Shown here: positions 36,831 through 46,479 of the stretch, one piece after another
How positions within the stretch are numbered: position 1 is the first letter of the stretch
Layout of the letters: every line of letters begins with the position of its first letter
Source: WVYX01 sp039586815
GTDB lineage: Bacteria > Gemmatimonadota > Gemmatimonadetes > Gemmatimonadales > GWC2-71-9
Direction of reading: 5' to 3'
DNA length: 64,000 nucleotides
NCBI GenBank assembly: GCA_039586815.1
Contig: JBDHJR010000003.1
Location: 62,001 to 126,000 of the forward strand
Notes under the pieces: generated by a model
What the model was told of the DNA's origin: nothing
What the model saw: only the letters and a program-made list of their open reading frames with translations
Database searches by the model: none
Position numbers and translations under genes: made by a program

Positions 36831-37895
36831 ATGCCACGTCGCAAGCGACTCGATCCCTCGATCTTCCACCTGCCGGTGGAGAAGATGAGATCGGGCTACT
36901 ACACCGATAAGTACTTCGTCAGGGCGCGGGAGGTGGTGGTCGCCGATGGTCACCGGCCCATTGTGCTGATGCAGGTGTTCGGCAAATCCCATGCCTTCCT
37001 CGGCGGCATCGACGAGGCGATCGCGATCCTCAAGCTCTGCTCCCACTCCTGGGAGGACCTCACCGTTCACGCCCTGTACGACGGCGACGAGATCGCTCCA
37101 TGGGAAACCGTGATGACGATCAAGGGGCCGTACGATGCGTTCGCGCACCTCGAGACGCTGTACGTCGGCGTGCTGGCGCGGCGCACGCGTGTGGGCACCA
37201 ACACGCGCCTGGTGGTTGAGGCTGCCAGGCCCAAGGACGTGATGTTCTTCCCCGCGCGCCACGATCATTGGCTGGTGCAGACAGGGGACGGGTACGCGGC
37301 GCACATCGCGGGGGCCATCGGTGTCTCGACCGACGCGCAGGCATCGTGGTGGGGCAGCGAGGGTGTCGGCACGGTGCCGCATGCCATGATCGCCGCGTAC
37401 GGTGGGGACACGGCGCTGGCGGCGCAGAAGTTCGCCGAGTTCATGCCCGAGGACGTGAAGCTTATCAGTCTGGTGGACTTCGAGAATGACAGCGTGCGCA
37501 CCTCGCTGGACGTCGCGCGTGCGCTCGGGTCCCGGCTGTACGGAGTACGGCTCGACACCTCCGCTACTCTGGTGGACCGGTCGATCTGCGAAGGCATGGG
37601 GGACTTCGATCCCCGCGGGGTGAGTCCTCAGCTCGTGCATAACGTGCGTGAGGCGCTCGATGCCGAGGGCTTCACAGATGTGAAGATCGTGGTGTCGGGG
37701 GGATTCACGGTCGAGAAGATTCGGGCGTTCGAGGATGCCGGTGTGCCGGTCGACACTTACGGCGTAGGCTCTTCCCTGTTCCGCGGCCAGGGCAGGTACG
37801 ACTTCACCGCGGACGTCGTAATGAAGGACGGAGAGCCGTGCGCCAAGGTGGGGCGGTGGTATCGGCCCAACGAGCGATTGGAGCTGGTGGAGTAG
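36831..37895 (+). CDS. Nicotinate phosphoribosyltransferase family protein
   Basis: 354 residues. The N-terminus KMRSGYYTDKYFVRAREVV matches the NAPRTase/QPRTase barrel sandwich. GVSTDAQASWWGSEGVGTVP (substrate loop), LISLVDFENDS, YGVRLDTSA and KIVVSGGFTVEKI are the phosphate-binding barrel strands. It joins nicotinate and PRPP to give NaMN. A nicotinamidase-like gene follows 46 bases later on the same strand, which supports an NAD-salvage role. The sequence is shorter than classical PncB, closer to the QPRTase-like subgroup. Confidence 0.85.
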   Translation: MPRRKRLDPSIFHLPVEKMRSGYYTDKYFVRAREVVVADGHRPIVLMQVFGKSHAFLGGIDEAIAILKLCSHSWEDLTVHALYDGDEIAPWETVMTIKGPYDAFAHLETLYVGVLARRTRVGTNTRLVVEAARPKDVMFFPARHDHWLVQTGDGYAAHIAGAIGVSTDAQASWWGSEGVGTVPHAMIAAYGGDTALAAQKFAEFMPEDVKLISLVDFENDSVRTSLDVARALGSRLYGVRLDTSATLVDRSICEGMGDFDPRGVSPQLVHNVREALDAEGFTDVKIVVSGGFTVEKIRAFEDAGVPVDTYGVGSSLFRGQGRYDFTADVVMKDGEPCAKVGRWYRPNERLELVE

Positions 37896-37941
37896 GTGAA
37901 GGAGAACGGGGAACGGTTCCAGCACCGCCAGGGACGGACTG

Positions 37942-38958
37942 ATGCCTGAGCTTCCCATCCCCCCCCATTTCGACGCTTCGAAGGTCGGCGAGGTCTGGCG
38001 GGTCGATTACGAGGCCCGCGCGCGCCAGGCGGAGGCGTGGGCTCGAGAGCACGGTGTCGGGCCGGCTTCGAGCGACCGCAAGCGCGTCTGCCTCGTCGTG
38101 GTCGACTGCCAGAACACCTTTTGTATTCCCGGACACGAGCTCTTCGTGGGAGGGCGGTCAGGAAGAGGTGCGGTCGAGGACAATACCCGGCTGTGCCAGT
38201 TCATCTACAGGAACCTGGATCTCCTCACCGAGATCGATCCCACGATGGACACGCACTCCGCCGTCCAGATATTCCATCCGATCTTCTGGGTCAACGATGC
38301 GGGGGAACATCCCGCCGGGGCGCAGACGATCATCACCGCGGCCGATGTGGAGCGAGGTGTATGGCGCGTGAACCCGGCGGTGGCCGGCTCCATGCCCGGG
38401 CGCGATTACGAGTGGCTCAGCGAGTACGCCCTCCACTACGTGCGCGCGCTGAGCGAGGGCCGCTACCCCCTGATGGTGTGGCCGTACCACGCGATGCTCG
38501 GCGGTGTGGGCCACGCGCTGGTTTCCGCCGTCGAGGAAGCGATCTTCTTCCACAGCGTCGCCCGTGCCGCGCCAGTGGGATTCGAGGTGAAGGGCAACAA
38601 TCCCCTGACCGAGAACTACTCGGTGCTGAGCCCGGAGGTGCTGGACGGTCCGGACGGGACGCCCATTGCGGGCAGGAACACCCGGTTCACGGAGCGGTTG
38701 CTCGAGTTCGACGCCGTGATCGTCGCCGGCCAGGCAAAGAGCCACTGCGTAGCGTGGTCGGTCCACGACCTGCTCGGCGACGTGCGGGTGCGGGACCAAC
38801 GGCTGGCGGAGAAGGTGTACTTGCTGGAGGACTGCACTTCACCCGTGGTCGTCCCCGGCGTGGTTGACTTCACGGAGCAGGCTGACGAGGCTTTTGAGCG
38901 CTTCGCGGACGCGGGTATGCACGTGGTCCGTTCGACCGAGCCCATCGAGAACTGGTAG
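37942..38958 (+). CDS. Nicotinamidase-like cysteine hydrolase (isochorismatase fold)
   Basis: 338 residues, longer than typical PncA (about 215). The catalytic Asp is in LVVVDCQNTFCIPGHELFV, metal-ligand residues in TMDTHSAVQIFHPIFWVN, and the nucleophile Cys in VAGQAKSHCVAWSVHDLLG. Extra residues 110-225 (ADVERGVWRVNP, YALHYVRALSEGRYPLMVWP) are inserted around the substrate lid. Nicotinamide deamidation is likely from the adjacent nicotinate phosphoribosyltransferase, though another amide substrate cannot be ruled out. Confidence 0.85.
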   Translation: MPELPIPPHFDASKVGEVWRVDYEARARQAEAWAREHGVGPASSDRKRVCLVVVDCQNTFCIPGHELFVGGRSGRGAVEDNTRLCQFIYRNLDLLTEIDPTMDTHSAVQIFHPIFWVNDAGEHPAGAQTIITAADVERGVWRVNPAVAGSMPGRDYEWLSEYALHYVRALSEGRYPLMVWPYHAMLGGVGHALVSAVEEAIFFHSVARAAPVGFEVKGNNPLTENYSVLSPEVLDGPDGTPIAGRNTRFTERLLEFDAVIVAGQAKSHCVAWSVHDLLGDVRVRDQRLAEKVYLLEDCTSPVVVPGVVDFTEQADEAFERFADAGMHVVRSTEPIENW

Positions 38959-38963
38959 GGTGA

Positions 38964-40055
38964 ATGAGCACACCTGAGTTCGGGCGGTTCTTCCTCCCGG
39001 GACCCACAGAAGTCCACCCGGAAGTCCTGGCGGCAATGAACCGCGCCATGATCCCGCACCGCGGTCCGGAAATGGTCGATCTGCTGAAGCGCATCGAGCC
39101 ACCGCTCCAGCGCCTCTGCCGCACCGAGAGCCGTGTGCTCGTGGGGACATGCTCGGCCACGGGCTTCATGGAGATGGCTGTGCGGTCCGGGATCAAACAC
39201 CGGGCCTTGTCCTTGGTGGGCGGAGCGTTCGGCGAGCGGTTCGCCGCCATCGCCTCCGCTACGGGTCGCGACGTTGTGCGACTCCAGGTTCCGCTGGGAC
39301 AGACGGTGGAGCCCGACATGCTGCGCGACGCGCTCAAGCGCAGCGATGCGGACGCCGTTACGCTGGTTCACTCCGAGACGTCTACGGGTGCCCTCGCTCC
39401 TCTCGAGGATCTGGCCGCCGTGGTGCGCGAGTTCGACGATGTGTTGCTGCTGGTCGACGCCGTGACATCCATGGGTGGGTTGCCGGTGGAGACCGACGAG
39501 TGGGCGCTCGACTTCGTGCTGACCGGATCACAAAAGGCGCTTGCCCTGCCGCCGGGACTCGCCATTGCGGTGGCCTCGGAGCGAATGCTCGAGCAAGCGA
39601 AGTCGATACCGGAGCGCGGCGCGTATCTCGACGTTGTCGCGTTCGAGAAGGCAGCCGGTAACTACCAGCCCACCAACACCCCCGCGATCTCCCTCCTCTA
39701 CGCACTCGAAGCTCAACTCGAGCGTATCGAGGCGGAGGGTGGGGTCGAGCAGCGGTGGCAGCGGCACGATGCCATGCGCCAGGTCGTGGAACAGTGGATC
39801 GAGGGGCGCGGTGGCGAGCTGGGGTTCTCCTACTTGCCGCCGGAGGGGCGCCGGTCATGGACCGTATCCTGCCTCGAGGTGCCCGAGGGCAAGAACGGCC
39901 GCGAACTGGTGCAGGCGGTGAAGAAGAAGGGATGGATCCTCGGCACGGGGTATGGTGAGCTCAAGCCCACTACTCTGCGGATCGGTCACATGGGCGACCA
40001 CCGTCCGGAGGCCGTGCGGCAGGCGCTGGGCGCGCTGGAGGAGGTGACGGCGTGA
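38964..40055 (+). CDS. Class V aminotransferase (alanine-glyoxylate / phosphoserine type)
   Basis: 363 residues. FFLPGPTEVHPEVLAAMNRA and MIPHRGPEMVDLL are the start of the serine-pyruvate/alanine-glyoxylate group; VHSETSTGALAPLEDLAAVV, VDAVTSMGGLPVETDEWALD and the PLP Lys in LTGSQKALALPPGLA follow. It overlaps serA by four bases, so it most likely supplies phosphoserine from phosphohydroxypyruvate, as class V enzymes do in some archaea and bacteria lacking a classical SerC. This role is inferred from the coupling. Confidence 0.88.
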   Translation: MSTPEFGRFFLPGPTEVHPEVLAAMNRAMIPHRGPEMVDLLKRIEPPLQRLCRTESRVLVGTCSATGFMEMAVRSGIKHRALSLVGGAFGERFAAIASATGRDVVRLQVPLGQTVEPDMLRDALKRSDADAVTLVHSETSTGALAPLEDLAAVVREFDDVLLLVDAVTSMGGLPVETDEWALDFVLTGSQKALALPPGLAIAVASERMLEQAKSIPERGAYLDVVAFEKAAGNYQPTNTPAISLLYALEAQLERIEAEGGVEQRWQRHDAMRQVVEQWIEGRGGELGFSYLPPEGRRSWTVSCLEVPEGKNGRELVQAVKKKGWILGTGYGELKPTTLRIGHMGDHRPEAVRQALGALEEVTA

Positions 40056-41647
40056 GCTTCGTGGTTGTGGTCGCGGACCGGGTGCACGCTGCCGGACTCG
40101 CGCTGCTCGAAGCCGAGTCCCAGCTCGAGGTGGTAGGCCTTGCCGGAGAGCCGGCACGCCTCGAGGCGGAGCTGGAGCGAGCTCACGCCCTGCTGGTCCG
40201 CTCCGACACCACCGTTACCGAGGAGCTCATTGCCGCTGCCCCGCAGCTCTGCGTAATCGGGCGCGCGGGGGTCGGTGTCGACAACATCGACGTGGAGGCG
40301 GCCACGAAGCGGGGCGTCGCGGTGCTCAACGCGCCGGGTGCCAACACGGTGAGTGCGGCTGAGCACACGGTGGCCCTGCTTTTGTCGCTGCTGCGCAATA
40401 TCCCGGGAGCGGCGGCGAGCATGCGGGAGGGGCGGTGGGACCGCAAGCAGTTCGCGGGCACCGAGCTCAGGGGCAAGCGGCTGGGGCTCGTCGGGCTCGG
40501 CCGGGTAGGCGTGCACGTTGCGAACGTGGCCCGCGCGTTCGGCATGAAGGTGGTGGCGCACGACCCGTATCTCCCGGAGGCCAGTGCTCGCGAGATGGGC
40601 ATCACGCTGCTGGAGCTGGACGAGGTCCTGGAGACAGCGGACGTCGTGTCTCTCCACGCGCCGCTCACCGACGAGACGCGGGGGCTCATGAACCGTGAGC
40701 GTCTCGCGAAGATGAAGCCGAGCGCGGTGCTGGTTAACGCGGCGCGGGGCGCGCTGGTGCAGGATGATGCGCTGCTCGAGGCATTGGAGCAGGGGACGCT
40801 GGCCGGCGCTGCCCTGGACGTGTTCGAGCCCGAGCCGCTGGAGTCCGATTCTCCGCTGCGCCGGGCGGACAGGCTGCTGCTTACCCCGCACCTGGCAGCC
40901 TCCACTTCCGAGGCGCAAGAGCGCGTCGCATCGGAGATCTGCGCCAACGTGCGTGACGCACTGCTTCACGGCACGCTGCGTGGCGCCGTGAACCTCCCCG
41001 GCATCCCCGGTCAGGTGATGGCCCGGCTCGGCGGCGTGCTCGAGCTGGCCCGCCGGCTCGGGCGTCTCGCTGCCGGAGTCGCCCACGACCGGGTGCAGTC
41101 CGTCGAGGTCTACTTCGGGGGAGAGGATGACGCGGCGCCCCGTCCCGCCATGCTCGCGGCGGTCGAGGGAGTGCTCTCAGCGATGGGCGTGGATTCCGTG
41201 AGCTTGGTGAACGCTGCCGCCCGGGCCGAGCAGCGCGGCATGAGCATCGGGCGGCGCGTGGGCCAGCCGCTGGCCGGCTTCGAGACCACTGTGGGAGTGA
41301 CGGTGCAGACGCCGGATCGCACGGTCACGGTAGACGGCGTGTTGTTGGGTGAGCGGGCCGGTCGGGTGATCCGCATCAACGGCTTCCCGGTGGACGTTCC
41401 GGCCGACGGCAAGGTACTGCTGCTGCGCAACCGCGATGTTCCCGGTGTGATCGGTCGGGTGGGCAGTTTGCTGGGTGACGCCGCGGTCAACATCGCGTCC
41501 TACCACCAGGCCCGAAAGGATGAAGCCGGGGGCGAAGCACTGGCCGCGATCGTGGTGGACCAGGCGCCGGATGCCGAAGTCCTCCAGCAGCTGGGCGAGC
41601 TGAGTGACGTGCTGGAGGTGCGTGTCGCGAGCCTGAACGGAGACTAG
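40052..41647 (+). CDS. serA: D-3-phosphoglycerate dehydrogenase
   Basis: 531 residues, the long form of SerA with catalytic domain, intervening (ASB) domain and C-terminal ACT domain. GRAGVGVDNIDVEAATKRGV, NTVSAAEHTVALLLSLLRNI, the NAD motif LGLVGLGRVGVHVANVARAF and catalytic Arg/His in VNAARGALVQDDAL and LLTPHLAASTSEAQERV are present; VLLLRNRDVPGVIGRVGSLL begins the ACT domain that binds serine. It oxidises 3-phosphoglycerate to open serine synthesis. GTG start overlaps the aminotransferase stop; its own stop is one base from the convergent chemoreceptor stop. Confidence 0.96.
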   Translation: MSFVVVVADRVHAAGLALLEAESQLEVVGLAGEPARLEAELERAHALLVRSDTTVTEELIAAAPQLCVIGRAGVGVDNIDVEAATKRGVAVLNAPGANTVSAAEHTVALLLSLLRNIPGAAASMREGRWDRKQFAGTELRGKRLGLVGLGRVGVHVANVARAFGMKVVAHDPYLPEASAREMGITLLELDEVLETADVVSLHAPLTDETRGLMNRERLAKMKPSAVLVNAARGALVQDDALLEALEQGTLAGAALDVFEPEPLESDSPLRRADRLLLTPHLAASTSEAQERVASEICANVRDALLHGTLRGAVNLPGIPGQVMARLGGVLELARRLGRLAAGVAHDRVQSVEVYFGGEDDAAPRPAMLAAVEGVLSAMGVDSVSLVNAAARAEQRGMSIGRRVGQPLAGFETTVGVTVQTPDRTVTVDGVLLGERAGRVIRINGFPVDVPADGKVLLLRNRDVPGVIGRVGSLLGDAAVNIASYHQARKDEAGGEALAAIVVDQAPDAEVLQQLGELSDVLEVRVASLNGD

Positions 41648-41648
41648 C

Positions 41649-43775
41649 TCAGGCCGCCGACGGCGCCGCCGATGTGTGCGGTGCCTCCCGTTTCCCCGAT
41701 CCCACCATCCGGAAGGAGCTCACCGCCTCCGTGAGGCGCTCCGACGCCTCGGCGAGTTGCGCGGCGGAGCTCGCGATCTCCTCGGTCGATGCGCTCTGCT
41801 CTTCGGCTGAGGCCGCGATTTGCTCGGCCGCAGCCACCACCGACTCGGTGCCGCCCTGCACGGCCTGTAGCCGCTGCGTGATCTCGTCTACGAGCTTGCG
41901 CACTTCGCCGGCCGCGCTGGAGATCTCTCCGGTCCACGCGCTGGTTTCCGCGGCGCCGCCCGCCACCTCCTGGAGTCCTTCCGCCGCTGCATCGGCGATT
42001 TGGCGCACCGCCGTGCTCGACTGTGACAGTGCTGTCAGGCGGTCGCTGGTGGCCTGCAGCGTGGCCAGCACGTTGTTGACCGTCTCCGTGGTGGAGGCGG
42101 CGGCCCGCGCCGCCTGGCCCGCGAGCTTGCGCACCTCGTCGGCGACGACGGCGAAGCCCCGTCCCTCGCCTCCCGCGCGCGATGCCTCGATCGCGGCGTT
42201 CAGGGCGAGCATGTTGGTCTGAGTGGCAATGGAGCGTGTCTGCTTGATGAACGCCTCGATCTGCCCCGACATGTCAGCCAGTCGCTTCGCGTCCGAGACC
42301 CCCTGCTCCAGGTCGCTGGCGAGCTGTCCCAGCTGCTCGCTTCCCGCCATGAGCCGCTCCCGGTTCTGTTCCGCCGTGTCCAGCAGGGCGGTATTGCGAT
42401 TGGCGGCGAGATTGGCGCCTTCCGCCAGCTGGGCGGTGATGCTGCTGATGCGCGTCGCGTCGCTCACCGCACCGCGGACCTGTTCCGCTTGCTGGGTGGC
42501 CTGGCCGCTCAGGTTCTGGCAGGTGTTGGCCATCTCTTGCGTGGACGCCGACATCTCCTGCGTGCTTGCCGAGATCTCTTCGGCCATCGACGCCGACTCC
42601 TCGGAGGAGAGGCGGATCTGCCCCACCAGTCGCCGCAGCGCCTCCACCATGCCCTCCACCGACGCGAGCAGGATCCCGACCTCCTCAGAGCCAGCCTCAT
42701 CGGAGGCTACCGAGGCGGAGAGGTCGCCGTCGGCCACCCGCCCTGCCACGGCCCCGGCGTGGCGCACCGGCTGGGTCACCTTGCGGTTGAGCCACGAGGT
42801 GACGTACAGGACCACGATGAGCACCAGCACCAGCACCGCACCGGCTCCCAAGTAGAGCGCTCGCTGCAACGAGCGGGACCCGCCGTAGGTGATCAACTCG
42901 GGCTCCCGCACGACCACCCACCAGCGCCCGTCGTTGGTTGGCGTCGTACCCACCCATTCGACTCCGCCCGTCGGCAGATCTATCTCGAAGACCTCCGTCA
43001 TGTCACTGCGGAGGATCTGGTGCATTTCGTCCAACGGACGGAGTAGGCGGCTCGGGTCGGCCGATATCACCACGCGATCCTCGGCGTCGACCACCTCGAT
43101 GAGCAGCGTCTGCAGGTCCGAGACGGCGAGGCGGGCCAGCCGGAAGAGCGTCACCGTTCCCCGGATGACCCCGATCGGCTCTCCGGTGGCCGGGTCGCTG
43201 ATTACTTGGGCCAGAGTCAGCCCCATCATGCCCGAGGCCTCGTCCAGCACGGGCTCGCCCTGGTAAGAGCCCTCCTCCATGGCTACCTGCCACCACTCCT
43301 CGTCGGACTGCACGAAGTCGTCGCCCGGGAAGCTGGTAGTGACGGTGAAGCCGTGTCTCTCGGTGAACGCCAGTGCGGTGAAGTCGGATAGGTCGCCGAA
43401 CTCCTCCAGGAACCGAGCCAGTGCGGTGTCGGGCGAGAGCTGGCCGGTTGCGGCGAACTGGCGGTCGAGTGTGGTGGTGGCAATGCCGTCCAGGCGGCGA
43501 CGGGCTGCGTCGCGGCTGGCGATGCCGGCCAGATCCACGATGTCGGGAACGTTGGCGAACAGCTCGAGGGTGGAGCGACGCTCCCGCAGGTACTGGTTCA
43601 CCGTGGTGCTGGCCCGCTCCGCCGCCGCGGCGATGCGGAGATCCGCCGCGTCCTCGAACTCGACTCTCACCAGTTGGGACGCCACCCACGCGGCCACGGC
43701 GACCATCAATACCGCCAGGGGCACCCCGATGAGCAGGGTTCGCTTGTGCAGGTCTGCCGTTTTCTGGGTGGCCAT
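41649..43775 (-). CDS. Methyl-accepting chemotaxis protein
   Basis: About 708 residues. A first membrane helix (LIGVPLAVLMVAVAAWVASQ) is followed by a dCache-like periplasmic sensor (about 40-300, with EEWWQVAMEEGSYQGEPVLD), a second helix (LGAGAVLVLVLIVVLYVTSW), a HAMP domain (QPVRHAGAVAGRVADGDLSA) and a long signalling coiled coil with the receptor tip IEAFIKQTRSIATQTNMLAL, then NAAIEASRAGGEGRGFAVVA. It signals to CheA/CheW. ATG at 43775; TTG at 43787 is an alternative. No other che gene is in the window. Confidence 0.95.
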   Translation of the reverse strand: MATQKTADLHKRTLLIGVPLAVLMVAVAAWVASQLVRVEFEDAADLRIAAAAERASTTVNQYLRERRSTLELFANVPDIVDLAGIASRDAARRRLDGIATTTLDRQFAATGQLSPDTALARFLEEFGDLSDFTALAFTERHGFTVTTSFPGDDFVQSDEEWWQVAMEEGSYQGEPVLDEASGMMGLTLAQVISDPATGEPIGVIRGTVTLFRLARLAVSDLQTLLIEVVDAEDRVVISADPSRLLRPLDEMHQILRSDMTEVFEIDLPTGGVEWVGTTPTNDGRWWVVVREPELITYGGSRSLQRALYLGAGAVLVLVLIVVLYVTSWLNRKVTQPVRHAGAVAGRVADGDLSASVASDEAGSEEVGILLASVEGMVEALRRLVGQIRLSSEESASMAEEISASTQEMSASTQEMANTCQNLSGQATQQAEQVRGAVSDATRISSITAQLAEGANLAANRNTALLDTAEQNRERLMAGSEQLGQLASDLEQGVSDAKRLADMSGQIEAFIKQTRSIATQTNMLALNAAIEASRAGGEGRGFAVVADEVRKLAGQAARAAASTTETVNNVLATLQATSDRLTALSQSSTAVRQIADAAAEGLQEVAGGAAETSAWTGEISSAAGEVRKLVDEITQRLQAVQGGTESVVAAAEQIAASAEEQSASTEEIASSAAQLAEASERLTEAVSSFRMVGSGKREAPHTSAAPSAA

Positions 43776-43838
43776 ACGGTTGCGCAAAACCTATGACAGG
43801 CTTCCAGAGGGAGCAAGCCGTGATAGATTACGCGTGCC

Positions 43839-46277
43839 ATGCCAGAGAAGCACACCGGGATCGACACGTACGACCCCCAGGCAGTGGAGCCGAAGTGGCG
43901 CCGCAGGTGGGAGGAACGCCGCACGAACGCGGCTGACCTGCACGCGGCCCCGCGGCCGTACTACAACCTCATGATGTACCCGTATCCGTCGGCCGAGGGA
44001 CTCCACGTGGGGAACGTGTTCGCGTTCGTGGGCGCCGACGTCTACGGCCGGTACCGCCGCCTGCAGGGCGAGAACGTGTTCGAGCCCATAGGGTTCGACG
44101 CCTTCGGGATTCACTCCGAGAACTACGCCCTCAAGGTCGACACGCATCCGGCGGAACTCATTCCGCAGAACATCGCGCGGTTCCGGGAGCAGTTGCAGCG
44201 GTGCGGGCTGATGCTCGATTGGGACCACGAGGTCTCCACCACCGATCCACGGTACTACAAGTGGACCCAGTGGATCTTCTTGAAGCTGTTTGACGCCGGC
44301 ATGGCCGTACGCAAGAAGGCGCCGGTCAACTGGTGCCCCGAGTGCAAGACCGTGCTCGCCAACGAGCAGGTGATCGACGGACACTGCGAGCGGCATCCTG
44401 GGACGATGGTGCACCAGCGGTTGCTCGAGCAGTGGTTCTTCAAGATCACCGACTACGCTGAGCGGTTGCTGGCCAACCACGAGTGGCTCGACTGGTCTGA
44501 ATCCACCCGCATCATGCAGCGCAACTGGATCGGTCGGTCGGAGGGCGCCGATCTGGTGTTCGAGACGCCTACCGGGATGCCCATCACGGTGTTCACCACG
44601 CGTCCCGATACCATCTTCGGCGCCACCTACATGGTGCTGGCGCCGGAGCATCCGCTCGTGCGGAAGCTCACGACCCAGGAGCAGCTGCAGACGGTGCACG
44701 AGTACCAGCGCCAGGCAGCCGCAATGGACATCGTGTCGCGTCGCGTAGGCGACAAGGAGAAGACCGGTGTCTTCACGGGAGCGTACGCCCGCAACCCGGC
44801 GACGGGTGAGTCGATTCCGATCTGGATCGCCGATTACGTGCTGATGGAGTACGGCACCGGAGCCATCATGGCGGTACCGGGGCACGACTCACGTGACCTG
44901 GAGTTCGCGCACAAGTTCGACCTGGAAGTGCGGCAGGTGGTCCAGCCCGACGACCCTGCCGAGGAGGGGATCGGGTTCGTCGGCTGGGACGGCACGATGA
45001 TCAACTCTGGTCAGTTTGACGGGATGCCCTGCTCCGAGGCGGTCCCGGCGATCACCGCCTGGCTGGAGCAACAGGGGGCAGGCAAGAAGCAGGTGCAGTT
45101 CCGGTTGCACGACTGGTGCATCTCGCGCCAGCGCTACTGGGGCCCGCCCATTCCCACCATCTACTGCGACGATTGCGGAATCGTGGGAGTGCCGGAGGGG
45201 GATCTTCCGGTTCTGCTGCCGCCGTTGGAGGATTTTCGGCCCGATGAGTCGGGAGTGTCTCCTCTGGCCCGCGTGGAGGAATGGTACAGGGTCCCGTGTC
45301 CCAAGTGTGGCAAGGAGGCGCGGCGCGAGACCGACGTGTCAGACACGTTCCTCGATTCTGCCTGGTACTTCCTGAGGTACCCGTCCACCGAGTACGACGA
45401 CCGGCCGTTCGACAAGGAGCTCACGGAGAAGTGGCTGCCGGTGAACTCCTACATCGGCGGCAACGAGCACGCCGTGCTGCACCTGATGTACTCGCGGTTC
45501 ATCACCATGGCGCTGCACGACCTGGGGCACCTGCCTTTCGAGGAGCCGTTCACGCGGTTCCGTGCGCACGGCACCATCGTGAAGGATGGGGCGAAGATGT
45601 CGAAGTCGCGCGGCAATGTGGTGGTGCCTGATGAGTACATCGGCAAGTGGGGCGCCGACACCTTCCGCATGTATCTCATGTTCCTCGGCCCCTACCAGGA
45701 GGGCGGCGACTTCCGCGACGAGGGCATCTCGGGGATCCGGCGCTTCCTGGACAAGGTGTGGAATCTCGTGACGGCGGCGGGTGAGGGCCGGGCCGAGGAC
45801 CACCCCGAAGCAAACCGCAAGTTGCACCAGACGATACACGGTGTGGGCGCCGACCTAGAGGCGCTGCGCTACAACACGGCCATCTCGAAGCTGATGGAGT
45901 ACGTGAACGTGCTGCGGGCCGGAGGTGAGGGCGGCGCAGGGATGCCGAGCGCGCTGCTACAGCCTCTCGCCATCATGCTGGGGCCGCTGGCGCCGCACTT
46001 GGCCGAGGAATGCTGGGAGCGGTTGGGCCACGATGGCAGCGTGTTCGACGCGCCCTGGCCGGCGTACGACGAGGCGCTGGCGCAGGAGGAGCAGCTCGAG
46101 CTGGTCGTGCAGGTCAACGGCAAGGTGCGGGGTCGCCTGCGGGTGGCGCGGGGCATCTCCCAGGACGAGGCCGTGGAGCAGGCGCTTGCCCAGGAGGCCG
46201 TACAGCGGTTCGTGGCGGACAAGCAGCTCCGCAAGACGATATACGTCCCGGATCGGCTGGTGAACTTGGTGGTATAG
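43839..46277 (+). CDS. leuS: Leucine-tRNA ligase
   Basis: 812-residue class Ia aminoacyl-tRNA synthetase. The HIGH-equivalent is in MMYPYPSAEGLHVGNVF; the editing (CP1) domain contains VFTTRPDTIFGATYMVLAPE and YGTGAIMAVPGHDSRD; zinc-type CPKCGKEARRETD and the tRNA/ATP loop GAKMSKSRGNVVVPDEYIG (KMSKS) follow. The C-terminal LVVQVNGKVRGRLRV is the usual domain of bacterial LeuRS. Complete, one copy here. It is divergent from the chemoreceptor, with 63 bases between starts. Confidence 0.97.
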   Translation: MPEKHTGIDTYDPQAVEPKWRRRWEERRTNAADLHAAPRPYYNLMMYPYPSAEGLHVGNVFAFVGADVYGRYRRLQGENVFEPIGFDAFGIHSENYALKVDTHPAELIPQNIARFREQLQRCGLMLDWDHEVSTTDPRYYKWTQWIFLKLFDAGMAVRKKAPVNWCPECKTVLANEQVIDGHCERHPGTMVHQRLLEQWFFKITDYAERLLANHEWLDWSESTRIMQRNWIGRSEGADLVFETPTGMPITVFTTRPDTIFGATYMVLAPEHPLVRKLTTQEQLQTVHEYQRQAAAMDIVSRRVGDKEKTGVFTGAYARNPATGESIPIWIADYVLMEYGTGAIMAVPGHDSRDLEFAHKFDLEVRQVVQPDDPAEEGIGFVGWDGTMINSGQFDGMPCSEAVPAITAWLEQQGAGKKQVQFRLHDWCISRQRYWGPPIPTIYCDDCGIVGVPEGDLPVLLPPLEDFRPDESGVSPLARVEEWYRVPCPKCGKEARRETDVSDTFLDSAWYFLRYPSTEYDDRPFDKELTEKWLPVNSYIGGNEHAVLHLMYSRFITMALHDLGHLPFEEPFTRFRAHGTIVKDGAKMSKSRGNVVVPDEYIGKWGADTFRMYLMFLGPYQEGGDFRDEGISGIRRFLDKVWNLVTAAGEGRAEDHPEANRKLHQTIHGVGADLEALRYNTAISKLMEYVNVLRAGGEGGAGMPSALLQPLAIMLGPLAPHLAEECWERLGHDGSVFDAPWPAYDEALAQEEQLELVVQVNGKVRGRLRVARGISQDEAVEQALAQEAVQRFVADKQLRKTIYVPDRLVNLVV

Positions 46278-46283
46278 ACCGCC

Positions 46284-46325
46284 GGGAAGCGGGAAGCGGG
46301 AAGCGGGAAGCGGGAAGCGGGAGGC
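46284..46325. repeat. Tandem heptamer repeat GGGAAGC x6
   Basis: Five perfect GGGAAGC units and one GGGAGGC variant, beginning seven bases after the leuS stop. It is another seven-base tandem repeat, with a different unit from the one at 13409-13436. It is immediately followed by a purine-rich inverted-repeat region. Confidence 0.9.
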
Positions 46326-46371
46326 GTCCGAGAGGGTGCCTCCCGTTCTTCATGCCGGGGAAAGGGGAAGA

Positions 46372-46479
46372 GGGAAGGGGGAAGGGTACGACGGTTCGGA
46401 CCTGGAACCGCCCGATTCTGCAAGCGTAGAATCTGCAAGCGGTTACAGATCCGGGAGTGGTGTACCCTTCCCCCTTCCC
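46372..46479. repeat. Inverted repeat flanking a 72-base spacer
   Basis: GGGAAGGGGGAAGGGTAC (46372-46389) is the perfect reverse complement of 46462-46479. Outer flanks (GGGGAAAGGGGAAGA and TTCCCCCTTTCC) continue the match imperfectly. The spacer contains a nested GATTCT...AGAATC hairpin. Together with the heptamer repeat it fills nearly all of the 272-base gap between leuS and the sigma factor gene; no gene or promoter is apparent. It could be a small mobile palindromic element or a structured transcript end. Confidence 0.7.

Noticed and set aside
46390..46461. tRNA-like GGTTCGGACC sequence between leuS and the sigma gene
   Set aside because: No acceptor or anticodon stems can be built around it; it belongs to the inverted-repeat spacer.
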